Positions 16,407 to 26,572 of a stretch of DNA of 64,000 nt are shown here, in pieces; the first letter of the stretch is position 1; each line of letters starts with the position of its first letter. The DNA comes from Hahella sp. HN01 (lineage in GTDB: Bacteria > Pseudomonadota > Gammaproteobacteria > Pseudomonadales > Oleiphilaceae): contig NZ_JAHMIN010000015.1 of the NCBI RefSeq assembly GCF_018986435.1, forward strand, positions 33,557 through 97,556, written 5' to 3'. The translations under genes and the position numbers were made by a program. The notes beneath the pieces are model-generated. The model was not told the origin of the DNA. It made no database searches and saw only the letters and a list, made by a program, of their open reading frames with translations.

Positions 16407-17397
16407 GAATGTTTCCCCGACTGCGTTCAACCATATTAATTGCGTATTCCAAAGCGGTTTCCAGACTGCCGCCGTCCGCCTTACCCGTCCCGGCGAGATC
16501 CAGCGCAGTGCCGTGATCAACGGAAGTACGGATAAAGGGCAGGCCCAGTGTAATGTTCGCGGCGCGCCCGAAGCCCTGGTACTTCAACACCGGTAAACCC
16601 TGATCGTGATACATGGCCAGCACGGCGTCGCCCGTCTCCAGGACTTTCGGCGTAAACAGGGTATCCGCCGGCAACGGGCCAATGAGGTTCATCCCCTGGC
16701 TGCGTAACCGCTCCAGCGCTGGCTGGATAATGTCAATTTCCTCGCGCCCCATATGGCCGCCCTCGCCCGCATGGGGATTAAGGCCCGCCACGATGATGCG
16801 CGGATCAGCAATGCCGAACTTGTATCGCAGATCTTTGTGCAGGACAGTGATCACCCGCTCCAGGCGTTCGTCCGTAATGCTGCGGGCGACCTGCGACAAT
16901 GGCAGATGGGTTGTGACCAGCGCCACTTTCATCGCATCCGAGGCCAGCATCATCACTACTTGCGACACATTGCTGAGCTGCTGCAAGTACTCGGTGTGTC
17001 CAGAAAAGGCGACGCCCGCTTCATTGATTACACCCTTGTGCACCGGCGCCGTGACCATGGCGTCGAATTCCCGCTGCAGACAGCCAGTAATGGCCCGACG
17101 CAAGGTATTCAATACATATTGGGAGTTGGCGGGATTCAGTTCGCCTTGAGTCACTGGCGCGCCGCAAGAGACGGGCGCCACCAGCGCAGATCCCGGCTGA
17201 CGAGCATGAGGCGGACTATCATCCCCAGGCGAATAGATGGCCACTTGCAGCGGCAGCCCCAGGCTTTCAGCCCGCTTGAGCAGCACTTCCGGGTCGCACA
17301 CAAACACCAAATCGGCCGGCCAGCTCTTTTGCGCCAGAGCGACGCAGATATCCGGTCCGATGCCCGCCGGTTCTCCCGGGGTGATCGCTATTTTCAA
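16393..17397 (-). CDS. pdxA: 4-hydroxythreonine-4-phosphate dehydrogenase PdxA
   Basis: NAD-dependent oxidative step of pyridoxal phosphate synthesis. The 334-residue protein shows [52 protein letters not shown] and [37 protein letters not shown], including the conserved metal-binding histidines. The start codon is TTG with AGGAGCC upstream. It lies between surA and ksgA, as in E. coli and Pseudomonas, and overlaps ksgA. Confidence 0.94.
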   Translation of the reverse strand: MKIAITPGEPAGIGPDICVALAQKSWPADLVFVCDPEVLLKRAESLGLPLQVAIYSPGDDSPPHARQPGSALVAPVSCGAPVTQGELNPANSQYVLNTLRRAITGCLQREFDAMVTAPVHKGVINEAGVAFSGHTEYLQQLSNVSQVVMMLASDAMKVALVTTHLPLSQVARSITDERLERVITVLHKDLRYKFGIADPRIIVAGLNPHAGEGGHMGREEIDIIQPALERLRSQGMNLIGPLPADTLFTPKVLETGDAVLAMYHDQGLPVLKYQGFGRAANITLGLPFIRTSVDHGTALDLAGTGKADGGSLETALEYAINMVERSRGNIHGKA

Positions 17398-17461
17398 CGT
17401 CTGGCTCCTGTCCGTCGCCGTCAGTAGCGCCTCCCTGGGAGAGGAAGCGCAGGGTCATGTA

Positions 17462-18766
17462 TTAAAGCTTGAGCTGAATGAATGCTTCGTCGCGAATTTC
17501 GTTCAACCAGTTCTGCAACTCTTCTTCATACTTACGACGATGCAGGACCTGTCTGGCCTGGCTGGCCATCAGCCGGTCGCCGATATCCGCCTCACGGCGA
17601 TCCTGCACCTGCAGGATGTGCCAACCGAAAGTGCTCTGGAACGGTTTACTGACAGCGCCGACTGGGGTCTCACGCATCATCTGATCAAACTCAGGCACCA
17701 TATCGCCCGGGCTCACCCAGTCCAAGCTGCCGCCGGCGGCTGCGCTGACAGCGTCATCGGAATAGGCTTTGGCCAGTTCTTCGAAATCTTCGCCTGCCTG
17801 CACTTTGTCATAGATTTCTTCAATCAGTTTTTTCGCAGCGATCTCGTCGCGCAACTCATTTTGCTGCACCAGGATATGCCTGACCTTGGACTGCTCAACC
17901 ACTTTGCTGACGCCGCCGCGCTTTTCCAGCATAGCGACGAAGTGCACGCCGCTGCTGTTGCGAATGGGTTCAGAAGTCTGGCCTGGAGCCAGTTTGGGGG
18001 CGACGTCGGCAAACAGGGACGGCACCTGATCCGGCTTGCGCCATCCCAGGTCTCCCCCTTCTGTGGCGGTCGACGCGTCGGAATAAGTAACCGCCAGTTG
18101 TTTAAAATCCACGCCTTGGTCAAGCTGGCTGCGGATCTTCTCGACCTTGCTCTCCGCCTCTTTACGCTGAGCTTCAGACGCGTTTTCCGACAAGGCGATC
18201 AGGATATGGGCCAGGTGATATTCTTCCGCGCGCTGCTGTTTGGCGGAAGCGGACTTAAGAAAATCGTTCACCTCTTTCTCTGTCACCCTTACACGGCTGT
18301 CCACACTGCGTTGTTGAACGCGGGAGATGATCATTTCGCGGCGGATCTGCTCACGGGCGTTTTGATAGGTCACGCCTTCTTCACTTAACGCCTGCTGGAA
18401 CTGATCCAGGGTCATGCCGTTCTGCTTGGCGATATTCTGCATGGTCTGGTTCAGTTGCGAGTCGCTGACCCGGATGCCTCCGCGGTCCGCCATCTGCATC
18501 TGGATGCTTTCCAGCACCAGCTGATCCAGCACTTTCTCCTGCAATACCGACTCCGGCGGTAAGGAGGTCTTTTGTTGACGCAATTTGTCTTTGATACGAC
18601 TGGCGCGGTCTTGCAACTCGGAGTACAGCACGATGTCGTCATTAACCACCGCCACGACGCGATCAAGCTCCTGCACCTGAGCGTGGACCAAACATCCCTG
18701 AAGCAGTAACAGCGCACCCAGCGCGTTGAGTACGGCGGATCTGAAATTAAGTCTTAGCGTTTTCAT
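17462..18766 (-). CDS. surA: Periplasmic chaperone / peptidyl-prolyl isomerase SurA
   Basis: Chaperone for outer-membrane proteins, including LptD encoded just upstream. From the ATG at 18766 the protein has 434 residues with a signal peptide (about 1-30). The N-terminal SurA chaperone domain (LDRVVAVVNDDIVLYSEL) leads to two parvulin domains (about 160-260 and 270-370; HILIALSENAS and VRHILVQQNELRD) and a short C-terminal helix. A start 13 codons upstream would put extra residues before the signal peptide and is not favoured. Same strand and order as in Pseudomonas. Confidence 0.93.
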   Translation of the reverse strand: MKTLRLNFRSAVLNALGALLLLQGCLVHAQVQELDRVVAVVNDDIVLYSELQDRASRIKDKLRQQKTSLPPESVLQEKVLDQLVLESIQMQMADRGGIRVSDSQLNQTMQNIAKQNGMTLDQFQQALSEEGVTYQNAREQIRREMIISRVQQRSVDSRVRVTEKEVNDFLKSASAKQQRAEEYHLAHILIALSENASEAQRKEAESKVEKIRSQLDQGVDFKQLAVTYSDASTATEGGDLGWRKPDQVPSLFADVAPKLAPGQTSEPIRNSSGVHFVAMLEKRGGVSKVVEQSKVRHILVQQNELRDEIAAKKLIEEIYDKVQAGEDFEELAKAYSDDAVSAAAGGSLDWVSPGDMVPEFDQMMRETPVGAVSKPFQSTFGWHILQVQDRREADIGDRLMASQARQVLHRRKYEEELQNWLNEIRDEAFIQLKL

Positions 18767-18858
18767 GAAACCCTGTATATCTGAATAAAACTGTACTTTG
18801 ATCAACTTTGTTCATCGCCGTCCGTCACTACGGCGGGAGATGGGACCGCTATGCGGCC

Positions 18859-21252
18859 CTACCATTGATAACGCTCCGTGCGGTAAGTTTCGCGCTCGTT
18901 GAAATTGCGCATTTCCTTAGCCATCACATCTTCGAAGCGGCTGCCTATGTTGCCCAGGCCGCGCAATTGGAAGCGCAGAAAGACGCCATGATCCATCTCA
19001 CTGTTTTCGGTATCGTCCGCATCTTTCAGGAAGCTTCTGGCGATAACCTGAAAGCGCCAGCAGCAATCGTTGTATTCTACACCGGCCATAGTACCGATGG
19101 TACGGTGGTTGACCAGATCAAAAAACCAGCGACCCAGCACGCTGACGGAATCCGTCACTGGGAAAAGCACGGACACGTCCGACTGTTCCAGATCGTTATG
19201 AGTATATCTATGACTCAGGTTGAGCAGCTTGCGATACTCCGGATCATGGAACGCCAACGTGGTGGCGCCTTTCTCAGTTTGACGCTCCTGCCAGTCCCAC
19301 AGCCCTTCTACTTTGAAGTCAAATCTGTCGTTCGGACGCCAGACCAGTTCTCCCGCCCAGGGCGACTCGCTCTCATCACTGAGACCTTCCGTCCCCAGCC
19401 CTACCTGTTGATCCTCATAGTAGAAGATCTGACCAACGCTGGCGCGCAGACGCTCGGCGCCGGTGGCGCGGTCGTTGAAACGGGAGGTGACGCCCAGAGT
19501 TAGACGATTGTTGTCGCCAACACGGTCGCCGCCCACGAAGCGGTCTTCTTTGTAAAGCTGGGAATAACTGAATGTCGCCACGGAGGTGTCGAAGTCAGGA
19601 ATATCGTCCTGGTCCTGCTCCGGGGAGTAGACATAAAACAAACGCGGTTCAAGGCTCTGATTGTACTCGTCGCCGAACAACGTCAGCGTGCGATCGAAAT
19701 ACATGCCCGCATCCAGGCTGTAGAAAGGCACGGTACGGCTGATGGACTCATCCAGCCCGGTAGCGCGCTGCTCCAGCTGATAGTCAGTGTGATCAAGACG
19801 CAGTTTTGGCGTCAGGTAGCCCCAGGTTGTAGACAGAGGCAGCTTGAGACTGGGTTGCGTACGCCAGCGGGCGCCCACCACTTGCTGATCCTTAGCCGGA
19901 TCGAGATTTTCGTCGTCACGCCAAAAATAGGTGAACTCTGACTCCAGACCAAACGCCACCGGATCGAAGTCGCGCTCCCAGCCAAAAGACAGCTGCGGCA
20001 GCAACATATAAGGGCGGTCGTTATCCACGATATCGTCGTCAACTGTCTGATAACCCTGTAAGTGGCTCTTGAAACTGTATCCGCCGCCTAAATAAGTGAC
20101 ATCCCAGGAACGCTTGATATGAGTTTCCTGCTGAATCTCCAAGGTGCGGTTCAGGTCGTTGAGATAGTCTTTGTCACTCACCACGTTGTAATCGATCGTG
20201 GAGCGCCAGTTCTCGCTCACGTCATAACGGTTGGTGAAGTCCAACGCCCAACGACGGCCGCTTTCATCCGGGTTCTCTTTGCTGAACTCGCTATCATGGG
20301 CGATATAGCCAAGACGCAGTTCACTGTATGTGTCTTCTGTCAGCCAACGCCCTTCCAACTCAGACAGCAAACCGCGACCATGCATATATAAAGGCGAATA
20401 GGTCGCGTCATAGTCAGGCGCCAAGTTGAAATAGTAAGGAATGCCGAAAGACATGCCTCGCCCGGTGTTCGACGTACCGATGGTGGGATACAGGAAGCCG
20501 CTCTTGCGGCGGTCATCGATAGGAAAGCGAAGATAAGGGAAATACATCACCGGGACATCTTTGACCCGCAATGTCATATGCTTTGCGGTCCCTTCGCCTT
20601 GCTCACGATCCAGAATGATCTCGCTGGCGGCGATAGACCAGTCGTTATGCATTGGATCACAGGTGGTATAGCTGCCGTCTTCGATACGCACCAGTTGTGC
20701 GTCGGCGCTGCTTATCCGCTCTGCGTCGCCACGGGCGTGGCGCTGGTGTATCAGGTAACTGGCGTCGGACAGGGTAAAATCTTTGCTGTCCAGGTTGTAG
20801 CGGGCCGTATCCCCGTGCAGCAGCAGCCCGGGAGCCCGAGCGGCCTTCAGGCCCTGTAAATCCACCACATTGGTCTGGCGATCCAGCTCGACCTGATCCG
20901 CTTCAAGCCACCAAGCGCCTTGCTGCGCTTTGACATTGCCTTGCAGACGCATGGCGGATTCGCTGGGCGAGACCAGAGAGTCAGAGCGGGCCCTGAGCGC
21001 CTCGTTATCAGAAGTAGAGGCAGTAGAAGGAGCATTGACGAAGCCGTATTCCGGCTCAACATAGGTTCCTCTGCATTGAGGCTCCAATGTCGTCATTTGC
21101 TGTGGGGTCAGGAACTCACGCATTCGCCAGTCCAACGTGGCTGCGGACTGCGGTGCGGAATCCGCACGCGAGGACCCTGTCGAAGCCACACCGACCACTC
21201 CGGCGAGCATGTAACAATAGCCGGCGCGCAGACGCTTCCGCCCTTCCTTCAT
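18859..21252 (-). CDS. lptD: LPS-assembly outer-membrane protein LptD
   Basis: Outer-membrane beta-barrel that inserts lipopolysaccharide in the outer leaflet together with LptE. The 797 residues comprise a signal peptide (about 1-31), the periplasmic beta-jellyroll with the MRLQGNVKAQQGAWWLEADQVELD repeat region, and a long barrel domain with PYLRFPIDDRRKSGFL. Cysteines for the essential disulphides are visible: one near the N-terminus (PQCRGTY) and the adjacent pair in NDCCWRFQ. Upstream of surA on the same strand. AAGGGG precedes the ATG. Confidence 0.94.
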   Translation of the reverse strand: MKEGRKRLRAGYCYMLAGVVGVASTGSSRADSAPQSAATLDWRMREFLTPQQMTTLEPQCRGTYVEPEYGFVNAPSTASTSDNEALRARSDSLVSPSESAMRLQGNVKAQQGAWWLEADQVELDRQTNVVDLQGLKAARAPGLLLHGDTARYNLDSKDFTLSDASYLIHQRHARGDAERISSADAQLVRIEDGSYTTCDPMHNDWSIAASEIILDREQGEGTAKHMTLRVKDVPVMYFPYLRFPIDDRRKSGFLYPTIGTSNTGRGMSFGIPYYFNLAPDYDATYSPLYMHGRGLLSELEGRWLTEDTYSELRLGYIAHDSEFSKENPDESGRRWALDFTNRYDVSENWRSTIDYNVVSDKDYLNDLNRTLEIQQETHIKRSWDVTYLGGGYSFKSHLQGYQTVDDDIVDNDRPYMLLPQLSFGWERDFDPVAFGLESEFTYFWRDDENLDPAKDQQVVGARWRTQPSLKLPLSTTWGYLTPKLRLDHTDYQLEQRATGLDESISRTVPFYSLDAGMYFDRTLTLFGDEYNQSLEPRLFYVYSPEQDQDDIPDFDTSVATFSYSQLYKEDRFVGGDRVGDNNRLTLGVTSRFNDRATGAERLRASVGQIFYYEDQQVGLGTEGLSDESESPWAGELVWRPNDRFDFKVEGLWDWQERQTEKGATTLAFHDPEYRKLLNLSHRYTHNDLEQSDVSVLFPVTDSVSVLGRWFFDLVNHRTIGTMAGVEYNDCCWRFQVIARSFLKDADDTENSEMDHGVFLRFQLRGLGNIGSRFEDVMAKEMRNFNERETYRTERYQW

Positions 21253-21494
21253 AAAACCCCTTGATTCATTTTTGGAAATGCCCGCCGTCCAACGATATCC
21301 CCCGATGACGGCAGCTGTAATTTGGAACCGGACATGATAGCGGCGCAGGCAACGTCAGTACAGCCGCAATATTCGGTAAGCCGGCGAGTGTCGCGGCGTC
21401 CAACAAAACCTTAAAGATAGCATCCAGATGCATTGTGTTATGCTAATTTCTAAGCAACGGACAAAAACAAACAACCATATGTTTAGGGGGCGCT

Positions 21495-22634
21495 GTGTCT
21501 CAAACCTCACAAACCGCAGGCTTGGTGTTAACCGGCGGTGGAGCGCGAGCAGCTTATCAGGTAGGGGTATTGAAAGCCATTTCCGATCAGTTACCGGATC
21601 TTCATTATCCGTTTCCGGTCATTTGCGGCACCTCCGCCGGCGGCATCAACGCGGTAGGCCTCGCCAGCAGCGGCGATATTTTTCGGCACAGCGTAGAACG
21701 CCTGGAGAATTTGTGGGGCGAGTTACGCACGGAACAGGTGTATCGCTCCGACTTCTGGGGCATGGCCAAACGCATGGGGCACTTTGTAAAGTCGTTTCTA
21801 AGCGGCGATGACAAAGAGATTCCCGCCTCCATGCTGGATAACGCTCCTCTCCGCGACTTCCTCACCACACACACGGACTTCAACCGTCTACGGGAAGCCC
21901 TCTCCAGTCCAGAAGGTATTCGCGCCGTCTGTCTCACCGCCTGCGGCTATCGCAGCGGCCAAAGCGTCAGTTTTTTTGAGGCGCCGCCAGATGTCGAGGG
22001 CTGGCACTTGGGGCAGCGGGTTGGCGTGCGCTGTGAGCTGGGAGTCGACCACCTGCTGGCGTCTGCGGCGATCCCGACTATTTTTCCTCCAGTGAAAATC
22101 AACCGGGAGTACTTCGGCGACGGGGTGGTCCGCAATATGGCGCCGCTTAGCCCGGCAGTGCATCTGGGGTGTGACCGCATACTGGTCATCGGCGTCAGCG
22201 CCAACCGGGTCTGCGCGCCCGTGCGCCGCACAAGCGGCAAATATCCGTCCCTGGCGCAGATCATGGAGCACATGCTGAACGGCGCGTTCATCGACACCAT
22301 GGAGAATGACATCGACCGCGCCCTCATTATTAATCAGCTGTTGAAACTGGCTCCTGAGGAAAGCTTGCGCGAAGCCGGCATCAGCATGCGTCCTCTGGAG
22401 ATGCTGGTGATTTCCCCCAGCCAGCCTATTGATGAAATAGCCGCCCGGCATGCGGGAGAGCTGCCAAAAGCAGTGCGTCAGTTTCTGGGTCAGGGCAAAC
22501 CTAATCAGGAGGGCGGCGCCAGCCTCGCCAGCTACCTGCTGTTTGAAGGCCCGTTTATGCGGGACCTGATTAAACTCGGCTATCAGGACGCCCAGGCCCA
22601 TGCCCGGCAGATTGAAAATTTTTTCAGTCAGTAA
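21495..22634 (+). CDS. Patatin-like phospholipase
   Basis: Serine acyl hydrolase of the patatin family, 379 residues. The oxyanion motif GGGARAAY (14-21), nucleophile S47 in GTSAGG, and the dyad Asp in FGDGVV are all present, so it should be active. No signal peptide, suggesting a cytoplasmic or membrane-associated lipase rather than an ExoU-type exported one. The start is GTG with AGGGGG just upstream. It lies between divergent lptD and amgK; in Pseudomonas amgK is next to lptD, so this gene looks inserted. Confidence 0.85.
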   Translation: MSQTSQTAGLVLTGGGARAAYQVGVLKAISDQLPDLHYPFPVICGTSAGGINAVGLASSGDIFRHSVERLENLWGELRTEQVYRSDFWGMAKRMGHFVKSFLSGDDKEIPASMLDNAPLRDFLTTHTDFNRLREALSSPEGIRAVCLTACGYRSGQSVSFFEAPPDVEGWHLGQRVGVRCELGVDHLLASAAIPTIFPPVKINREYFGDGVVRNMAPLSPAVHLGCDRILVIGVSANRVCAPVRRTSGKYPSLAQIMEHMLNGAFIDTMENDIDRALIINQLLKLAPEESLREAGISMRPLEMLVISPSQPIDEIAARHAGELPKAVRQFLGQGKPNQEGGASLASYLLFEGPFMRDLIKLGYQDAQAHARQIENFFSQ

Positions 22635-22734
22635 GCGCCGCCAGTTGCAGCCGCTCGGAAAAGCGGCATAATCTGGGGCCTTTGGCCTGCATGCCCGGTA
22701 GCAGTTGTACACCTTTAGAACTTCAAGAGATTCC

Positions 22735-23769
22735 ATGACCCAGCGTCCTGACCTAATCCGCCACTGGCTCGCCACCTACTTCGGCGACGACCAGTTCGAC
22801 GTCAGCTTTTTATCCGGCGACGCCAGTTTCAGACGTTACTTTCGCGTTACCCGCGAACAACGCGTGTTTGTTTTAATGGACGCCCCTCCGGCGCAGGAAG
22901 ACTGCCGTCCATTCATCGCCATCTCCCGCAGCTGGCGCGCCAAAGGCATTCGGGTTCCTGAGATTTACGCGGAAAACCTCAAAGACGGCTTTCTATTGCT
23001 GGAGGATTTTGGCGACCACCTGTTCGGAAACGCCATCGCAGACGCGCCGGCGTTGCAGGTAGACCAGTTGTATCGACAGGCGATTGACGCCCTGCTTCCT
23101 ATACAGAAAGCCGCAGACATAGAAGGTTACGCGCTCCCCTCTTATGACGAAGCCATGCTGCGCTTTGAAATGAGCATATTCCGCGAGTGGCTGCTGGAGA
23201 AAAAACTGGGCTTCAACCTCGATCCCACCGAAACGGAATACCTCGACCACTGCATGAACCGTCTGGTGGAAAGCGCCCTGGAGCAGCCAGTGGTGGTCAC
23301 TCACCGCGACTACCACTCCCGCAACCTGCTTGTATCCGAGCAAGGCGATCTAGGGATCATCGATTTTCAAGGCGCAGTCAAAGGCCCCCTGGCTTATGAC
23401 TTGGCCTCACTGCTGAGAGATTGCTACGTCAAATGGCCCAGTGAAAAAGTGGAGGCTTGGAGCCGCTATTATTACGACCAAGTCGATCCCGCTTTATTAA
23501 ATGGTGCGGATTTCGCCACCTTCACCCGCTGGTTTGACTGGATTGGCGTGCAACGCCACCTGAAGGCCGCCGGTCTTTTCGCCCGCCTCTCACTTCGAGA
23601 CGGCAAACATGGCTATCTGGCCGATATCCCGCGCACGCTCAACTATATAATTGAGGTGGCGAGCAAATACGACGAGTTTACCGAAATCAACGAATGGATC
23701 CAGGAGCGTCTGGTTCCCGCTGTCAGACTACTGGAAAGCAACCCGGAGGTTGTTCTATGCGCGCAATGA
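22735..23769 (+). CDS. amgK: N-acetylmuramate/N-acetylglucosamine kinase AmgK
   Basis: Anomeric sugar kinase of the cell-wall recycling bypass: phosphorylates MurNAc at C1, feeding MurU. The 344 residues belong to the aminoglycoside phosphotransferase fold, with the Brenner motif THRDYHSRNLL (catalytic Asp) near 195 and the metal-binding IDFQGA near 215. The ATG at 22735 has AAGAG upstream. The end overlaps the murU start by 13 bases, as expected for the amgK-murU pair near lptD in Pseudomonas. The bypass confers fosfomycin tolerance in Pseudomonas. Confidence 0.92.
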   Translation: MTQRPDLIRHWLATYFGDDQFDVSFLSGDASFRRYFRVTREQRVFVLMDAPPAQEDCRPFIAISRSWRAKGIRVPEIYAENLKDGFLLLEDFGDHLFGNAIADAPALQVDQLYRQAIDALLPIQKAADIEGYALPSYDEAMLRFEMSIFREWLLEKKLGFNLDPTETEYLDHCMNRLVESALEQPVVVTHRDYHSRNLLVSEQGDLGIIDFQGAVKGPLAYDLASLLRDCYVKWPSEKVEAWSRYYYDQVDPALLNGADFATFTRWFDWIGVQRHLKAAGLFARLSLRDGKHGYLADIPRTLNYIIEVASKYDEFTEINEWIQERLVPAVRLLESNPEVVLCAQ

Positions 23770-24446
23770 TTCTAGCCGCAGGTCTCGGAACGCGCATGCG
23801 GCCATTGACCGAAAATCTACCCAAACCGCTGTTACAGGCGGGAGATAAAACTCTGATCGAGCACATTATCGATGCGTTGAAGCGCGCCGGCGTCACCGAG
23901 CTGGTTATCAATCACGCCTGGCACGGAGATAAACTGGAGCAGTTTCTGGGAGACGGGGCCGGCTTTGGCGTAAGCATTCACTACTCCCCAGAGGGTTCGC
24001 CTTTAGAGACCGCCGGAGGCATCAAGAAAGCCTTACCGCTATTGGACGACGGCGCGGACAGCCCATTCGTGGTGGTGAACGGCGACATTTGGAGCAACTA
24101 CAATTTTTCCGGCCTGGTTAACCGCGAGTTTTCGAGCGAAGACCTTGCTCATCTGGTGCTGGTGGAGAACCCTCCCCACAACCAAACCGGCGATTTCCAA
24201 CTGGGCGACGGCGAGCGAGTTCTTCCCCGCGGACCAAGCAAACTAACCTTCTCAGGCATAGGCGTATACCGCCCCAGCCTGTTCGCCAGCGTACCCAATG
24301 GCGTTTATCCATTGGCTCCCGTTCTGCGCGCGGCGATCGCCAAAGGCAAAGTCAGTGGCGAGCGTTTCAATGGATTATGGTTTGATATCGGCACGCCAGA
24401 CCGCCTGCAATGGCTGGATGAACAGTTGACGAAAGCCGCTCTTTAA
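23757..24446 (+). CDS. murU: N-acetylmuramate-1-phosphate uridylyltransferase MurU
   Basis: Nucleotidyltransferase making UDP-MurNAc from MurNAc-1-phosphate in peptidoglycan recycling. The 229 residues begin MRAMILAAGLGTRMRPLTENLPKP, the nucleotide-binding signature, and contain VVNGDIW (metal-binding Asp) and a C-terminal FDIGTPDRL. GGAGG lies upstream of the ATG at 23757, inside the end of amgK. An earlier in-frame ATG at 23694 is within amgK and not used. Confidence 0.93.
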   Translation: MRAMILAAGLGTRMRPLTENLPKPLLQAGDKTLIEHIIDALKRAGVTELVINHAWHGDKLEQFLGDGAGFGVSIHYSPEGSPLETAGGIKKALPLLDDGADSPFVVVNGDIWSNYNFSGLVNREFSSEDLAHLVLVENPPHNQTGDFQLGDGERVLPRGPSKLTFSGIGVYRPSLFASVPNGVYPLAPVLRAAIAKGKVSGERFNGLWFDIGTPDRLQWLDEQLTKAAL

Positions 24447-24530
24447 CCGCATTCTGCACAAACACTTTTAGAGGATTCATTCAGGCGCAGCTGTAAACGC
24501 CATAACCGCAATCACGCACAGGAGCGGACG

Positions 24531-25319
24531 ATGTGGTGGGGTAAGTTTTTCGGCAGTGTAATGGGATTTATGTCTGGCGGCCCGTTCGGCGCCGCCTTCG
24601 GTATCTGGCTGGGCGATAAGTTCGACCAGACCCTGCAACCTTTCGCCCCCGGATGGCGAATCAATTTTAATGATCACGACAGCGCCAGAGTGCTGAACGG
24701 TCTGTTCCGCATATGGGGAAACATCAGCGCGTCGACGGAAGCGCATAAAGACGATCTGCCGCCCTTACTGGAAGCCCGCGTGGTGAGTCTCGCTCATTTT
24801 CTCGATCTGGATGAAGTTCGCCAGAAACGCTGCCGCGAGGCCTTTTTCAAAGGCGCCTCTCAAGACTTCAACTTAATTGGGGAAGTGCGCGAGTTTCGTC
24901 AGGCGAACCGTTTCAGACCGTACAACATCGCTCTATTACTGAATCTGGCCATCCAGATATCGATTGCAGAGGGCGAACCGGGGCCCGCCACGCGCAACGC
25001 CCTGGAAATACTTCGCCAGGGCCTGGGAGTCAGTCGCAGCGAGTTTGAGTATATCTTTCAGGAAATTCTCAAGGCGCGCCGCCAACAAGGCTATTCACAT
25101 AGAACCCCTCTAAGCGATGCGTATCGCACCCTTGGCGTCAGTGAAAACGCAGACGCGCAACAGATCAAGCAAGCCTACCGCCGCCTGATGAACCAGTTTC
25201 ATCCCGATAAATTAATGGCGCGCGGAGCATCGATGAAGGAAGTAGAGCGCGCTAAAGAGGTCGCACAACAAATACAGCAGGCCTACGCGCAAGTAAAAAG
25301 TACGCTCAAAGCCGTTTAG
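24531..25319 (+). CDS. djlA: Co-chaperone DjlA
   Basis: Membrane-tethered J-domain protein of 262 residues. An N-terminal glycine-rich transmembrane segment (FFGSVMGFMSGGPFGAAFGIWLGDKFD, 6-32) is followed by a TerB-like helical domain (about 60-180) and a C-terminal J domain with HPDK (QFHPDKLMARG, near 225). It stimulates DnaK at the inner membrane. GGAGCGGACG precedes the ATG. It sits after murU as in Pseudomonas. Its last 14 bases overlap the end of the convergent DUF3530 gene. Confidence 0.92.
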   Translation: MWWGKFFGSVMGFMSGGPFGAAFGIWLGDKFDQTLQPFAPGWRINFNDHDSARVLNGLFRIWGNISASTEAHKDDLPPLLEARVVSLAHFLDLDEVRQKRCREAFFKGASQDFNLIGEVREFRQANRFRPYNIALLLNLAIQISIAEGEPGPATRNALEILRQGLGVSRSEFEYIFQEILKARRQQGYSHRTPLSDAYRTLGVSENADAQQIKQAYRRLMNQFHPDKLMARGASMKEVERAKEVAQQIQQAYAQVKSTLKAV

Positions 25320-26415
25320 CCTGCTTCTTCGTCCCCGGCGCATGGAAGGTCAGCCAACTCTCTACTTTACGGGTGACCTGACCGTCCTCCGACGATGGAA
25401 TCAGGCTCAAGCCGCTCATCCCCTCCACGCGATAGCCTTGCATGCTGTTGCGACGCGCGAAGTCCCGCCGCTGCATAGCGTTTCGGCTTTGCAGGTCCAA
25501 AGTGGAGTCATACAGATCAAGCACTTGCAGTGAGAAAAAGTCCGGCGCCTTTTCTTTAATTTCTTCCAACAGCCCCTCACTGACCTCAGCATTGATCCAT
25601 ACCATGGACAACCCTGACGCCATGCTCTGCGGATTCGCCAATACATAGCGCAGCATAGCGTCAACGCCGCTGCCGACCCCCAATAACACTTTGTTTTCCT
25701 GCCCAAACGCGCTGAGCTGTTGCATGCCCAGCTCGATCCTTTCGGTATTTCCAACCGTCGCTTCCGCAGCTTTCTCGGCGGCGTCAGCATTCGTATTCCC
25801 TTCCCCGCTGACATCAATATCCACGCCTTCAGACGCCTGCTGCTGTTCCAGCTGCTCAGTTGCCTCATTGGTCTCCGCCAACTGCTCTGGCGTTAACGTT
25901 TCCAATTGACTTGAACCGGTTTTCGCTGGGGCGTCTCCGGCCGCCGGTTTCTTCGGCGCATAAGGGAATTCTTTATCACTCGCGGATAACAAAACACGCT
26001 TGGGCGTTTTAGCTTCAGCCGGGGGAGTCAGTGCAATAGACAGCGTGTGCCAGCCTTCATCCGGCAATTCATTTCGCAACGAATGGATAAACTGCGGCCA
26101 GTCTGGATGCTGTCCGCGATCATGCAGCAACATGACCGCACCTTGTTGCTCCGCCACATTTGCTGGCTTATATAAAGCCAGCATGGCGCTGGCGTCGCCC
26201 TGTTTGCCGTTGAGCCATAACACCTGACTGCCAGGAAGGTCTTTCGCCAGGGAAAGCAGCATACTGACCTGCGGGTTTAACGCCGGTTTCCTCTGTGGCG
26301 CAGGTTCAGACGCAGTCTGCCCGCCGCTCTCAGCGGCGGCTTTTTCCTCCGCCTGCGCGGGAACTGCGCCCAAAAGCAGGCACCCCACAATAATTCCAGT
26401 AGTGATTCTCGCCAT
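25306..26415 (-). CDS. DUF3530 family exported protein (alpha/beta-hydrolase-like)
   Basis: A 369-residue protein with a signal peptide (cleavage near VPAQA-EE, residue 22). It matches the DUF3530 layout: GAVMLLHDRGQHPDWPQFIHSLRNELPDEGWHTLSIAL (about 92-130), then a low-complexity Glu/Ala/Gln-rich insert (about 175-225), and a C-terminal half resembling an alpha/beta hydrolase with LLGVGSGVDAML in the nucleophile-elbow position. The elbow reads GVGSGVDA, so a catalytic Ser is possible. Function unknown. Present near djlA in several gammaproteobacteria. Confidence 0.8.
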   Translation of the reverse strand: MARITTGIIVGCLLLGAVPAQAEEKAAAESGGQTASEPAPQRKPALNPQVSMLLSLAKDLPGSQVLWLNGKQGDASAMLALYKPANVAEQQGAVMLLHDRGQHPDWPQFIHSLRNELPDEGWHTLSIALTPPAEAKTPKRVLLSASDKEFPYAPKKPAAGDAPAKTGSSQLETLTPEQLAETNEATEQLEQQQASEGVDIDVSGEGNTNADAAEKAAEATVGNTERIELGMQQLSAFGQENKVLLGVGSGVDAMLRYVLANPQSMASGLSMVWINAEVSEGLLEEIKEKAPDFFSLQVLDLYDSTLDLQSRNAMQRRDFARRNSMQGYRVEGMSGLSLIPSSEDGQVTRKVESWLTFHAPGTKKQAKRL

Positions 26416-26572
26416 AAAACAGCGCTCATACGCCTATTAGCACATTTCAGTCGGAACTCCGCGCCGACCTGGGTTTTAAAAGCATAGCACGATACAATAC
26501 CCCGCATTTCAAGCGACCGCGACCGGACGCCAATGCGGCGACGGCGCCTCAATCATACCGGAGACTTTCCCC

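Noticed and set aside
17237..18388. 383-codon plus-strand open frame
   Set aside because: It is antisense to surA, which has clear domains and codon use; a shadow of the high-GC third position.
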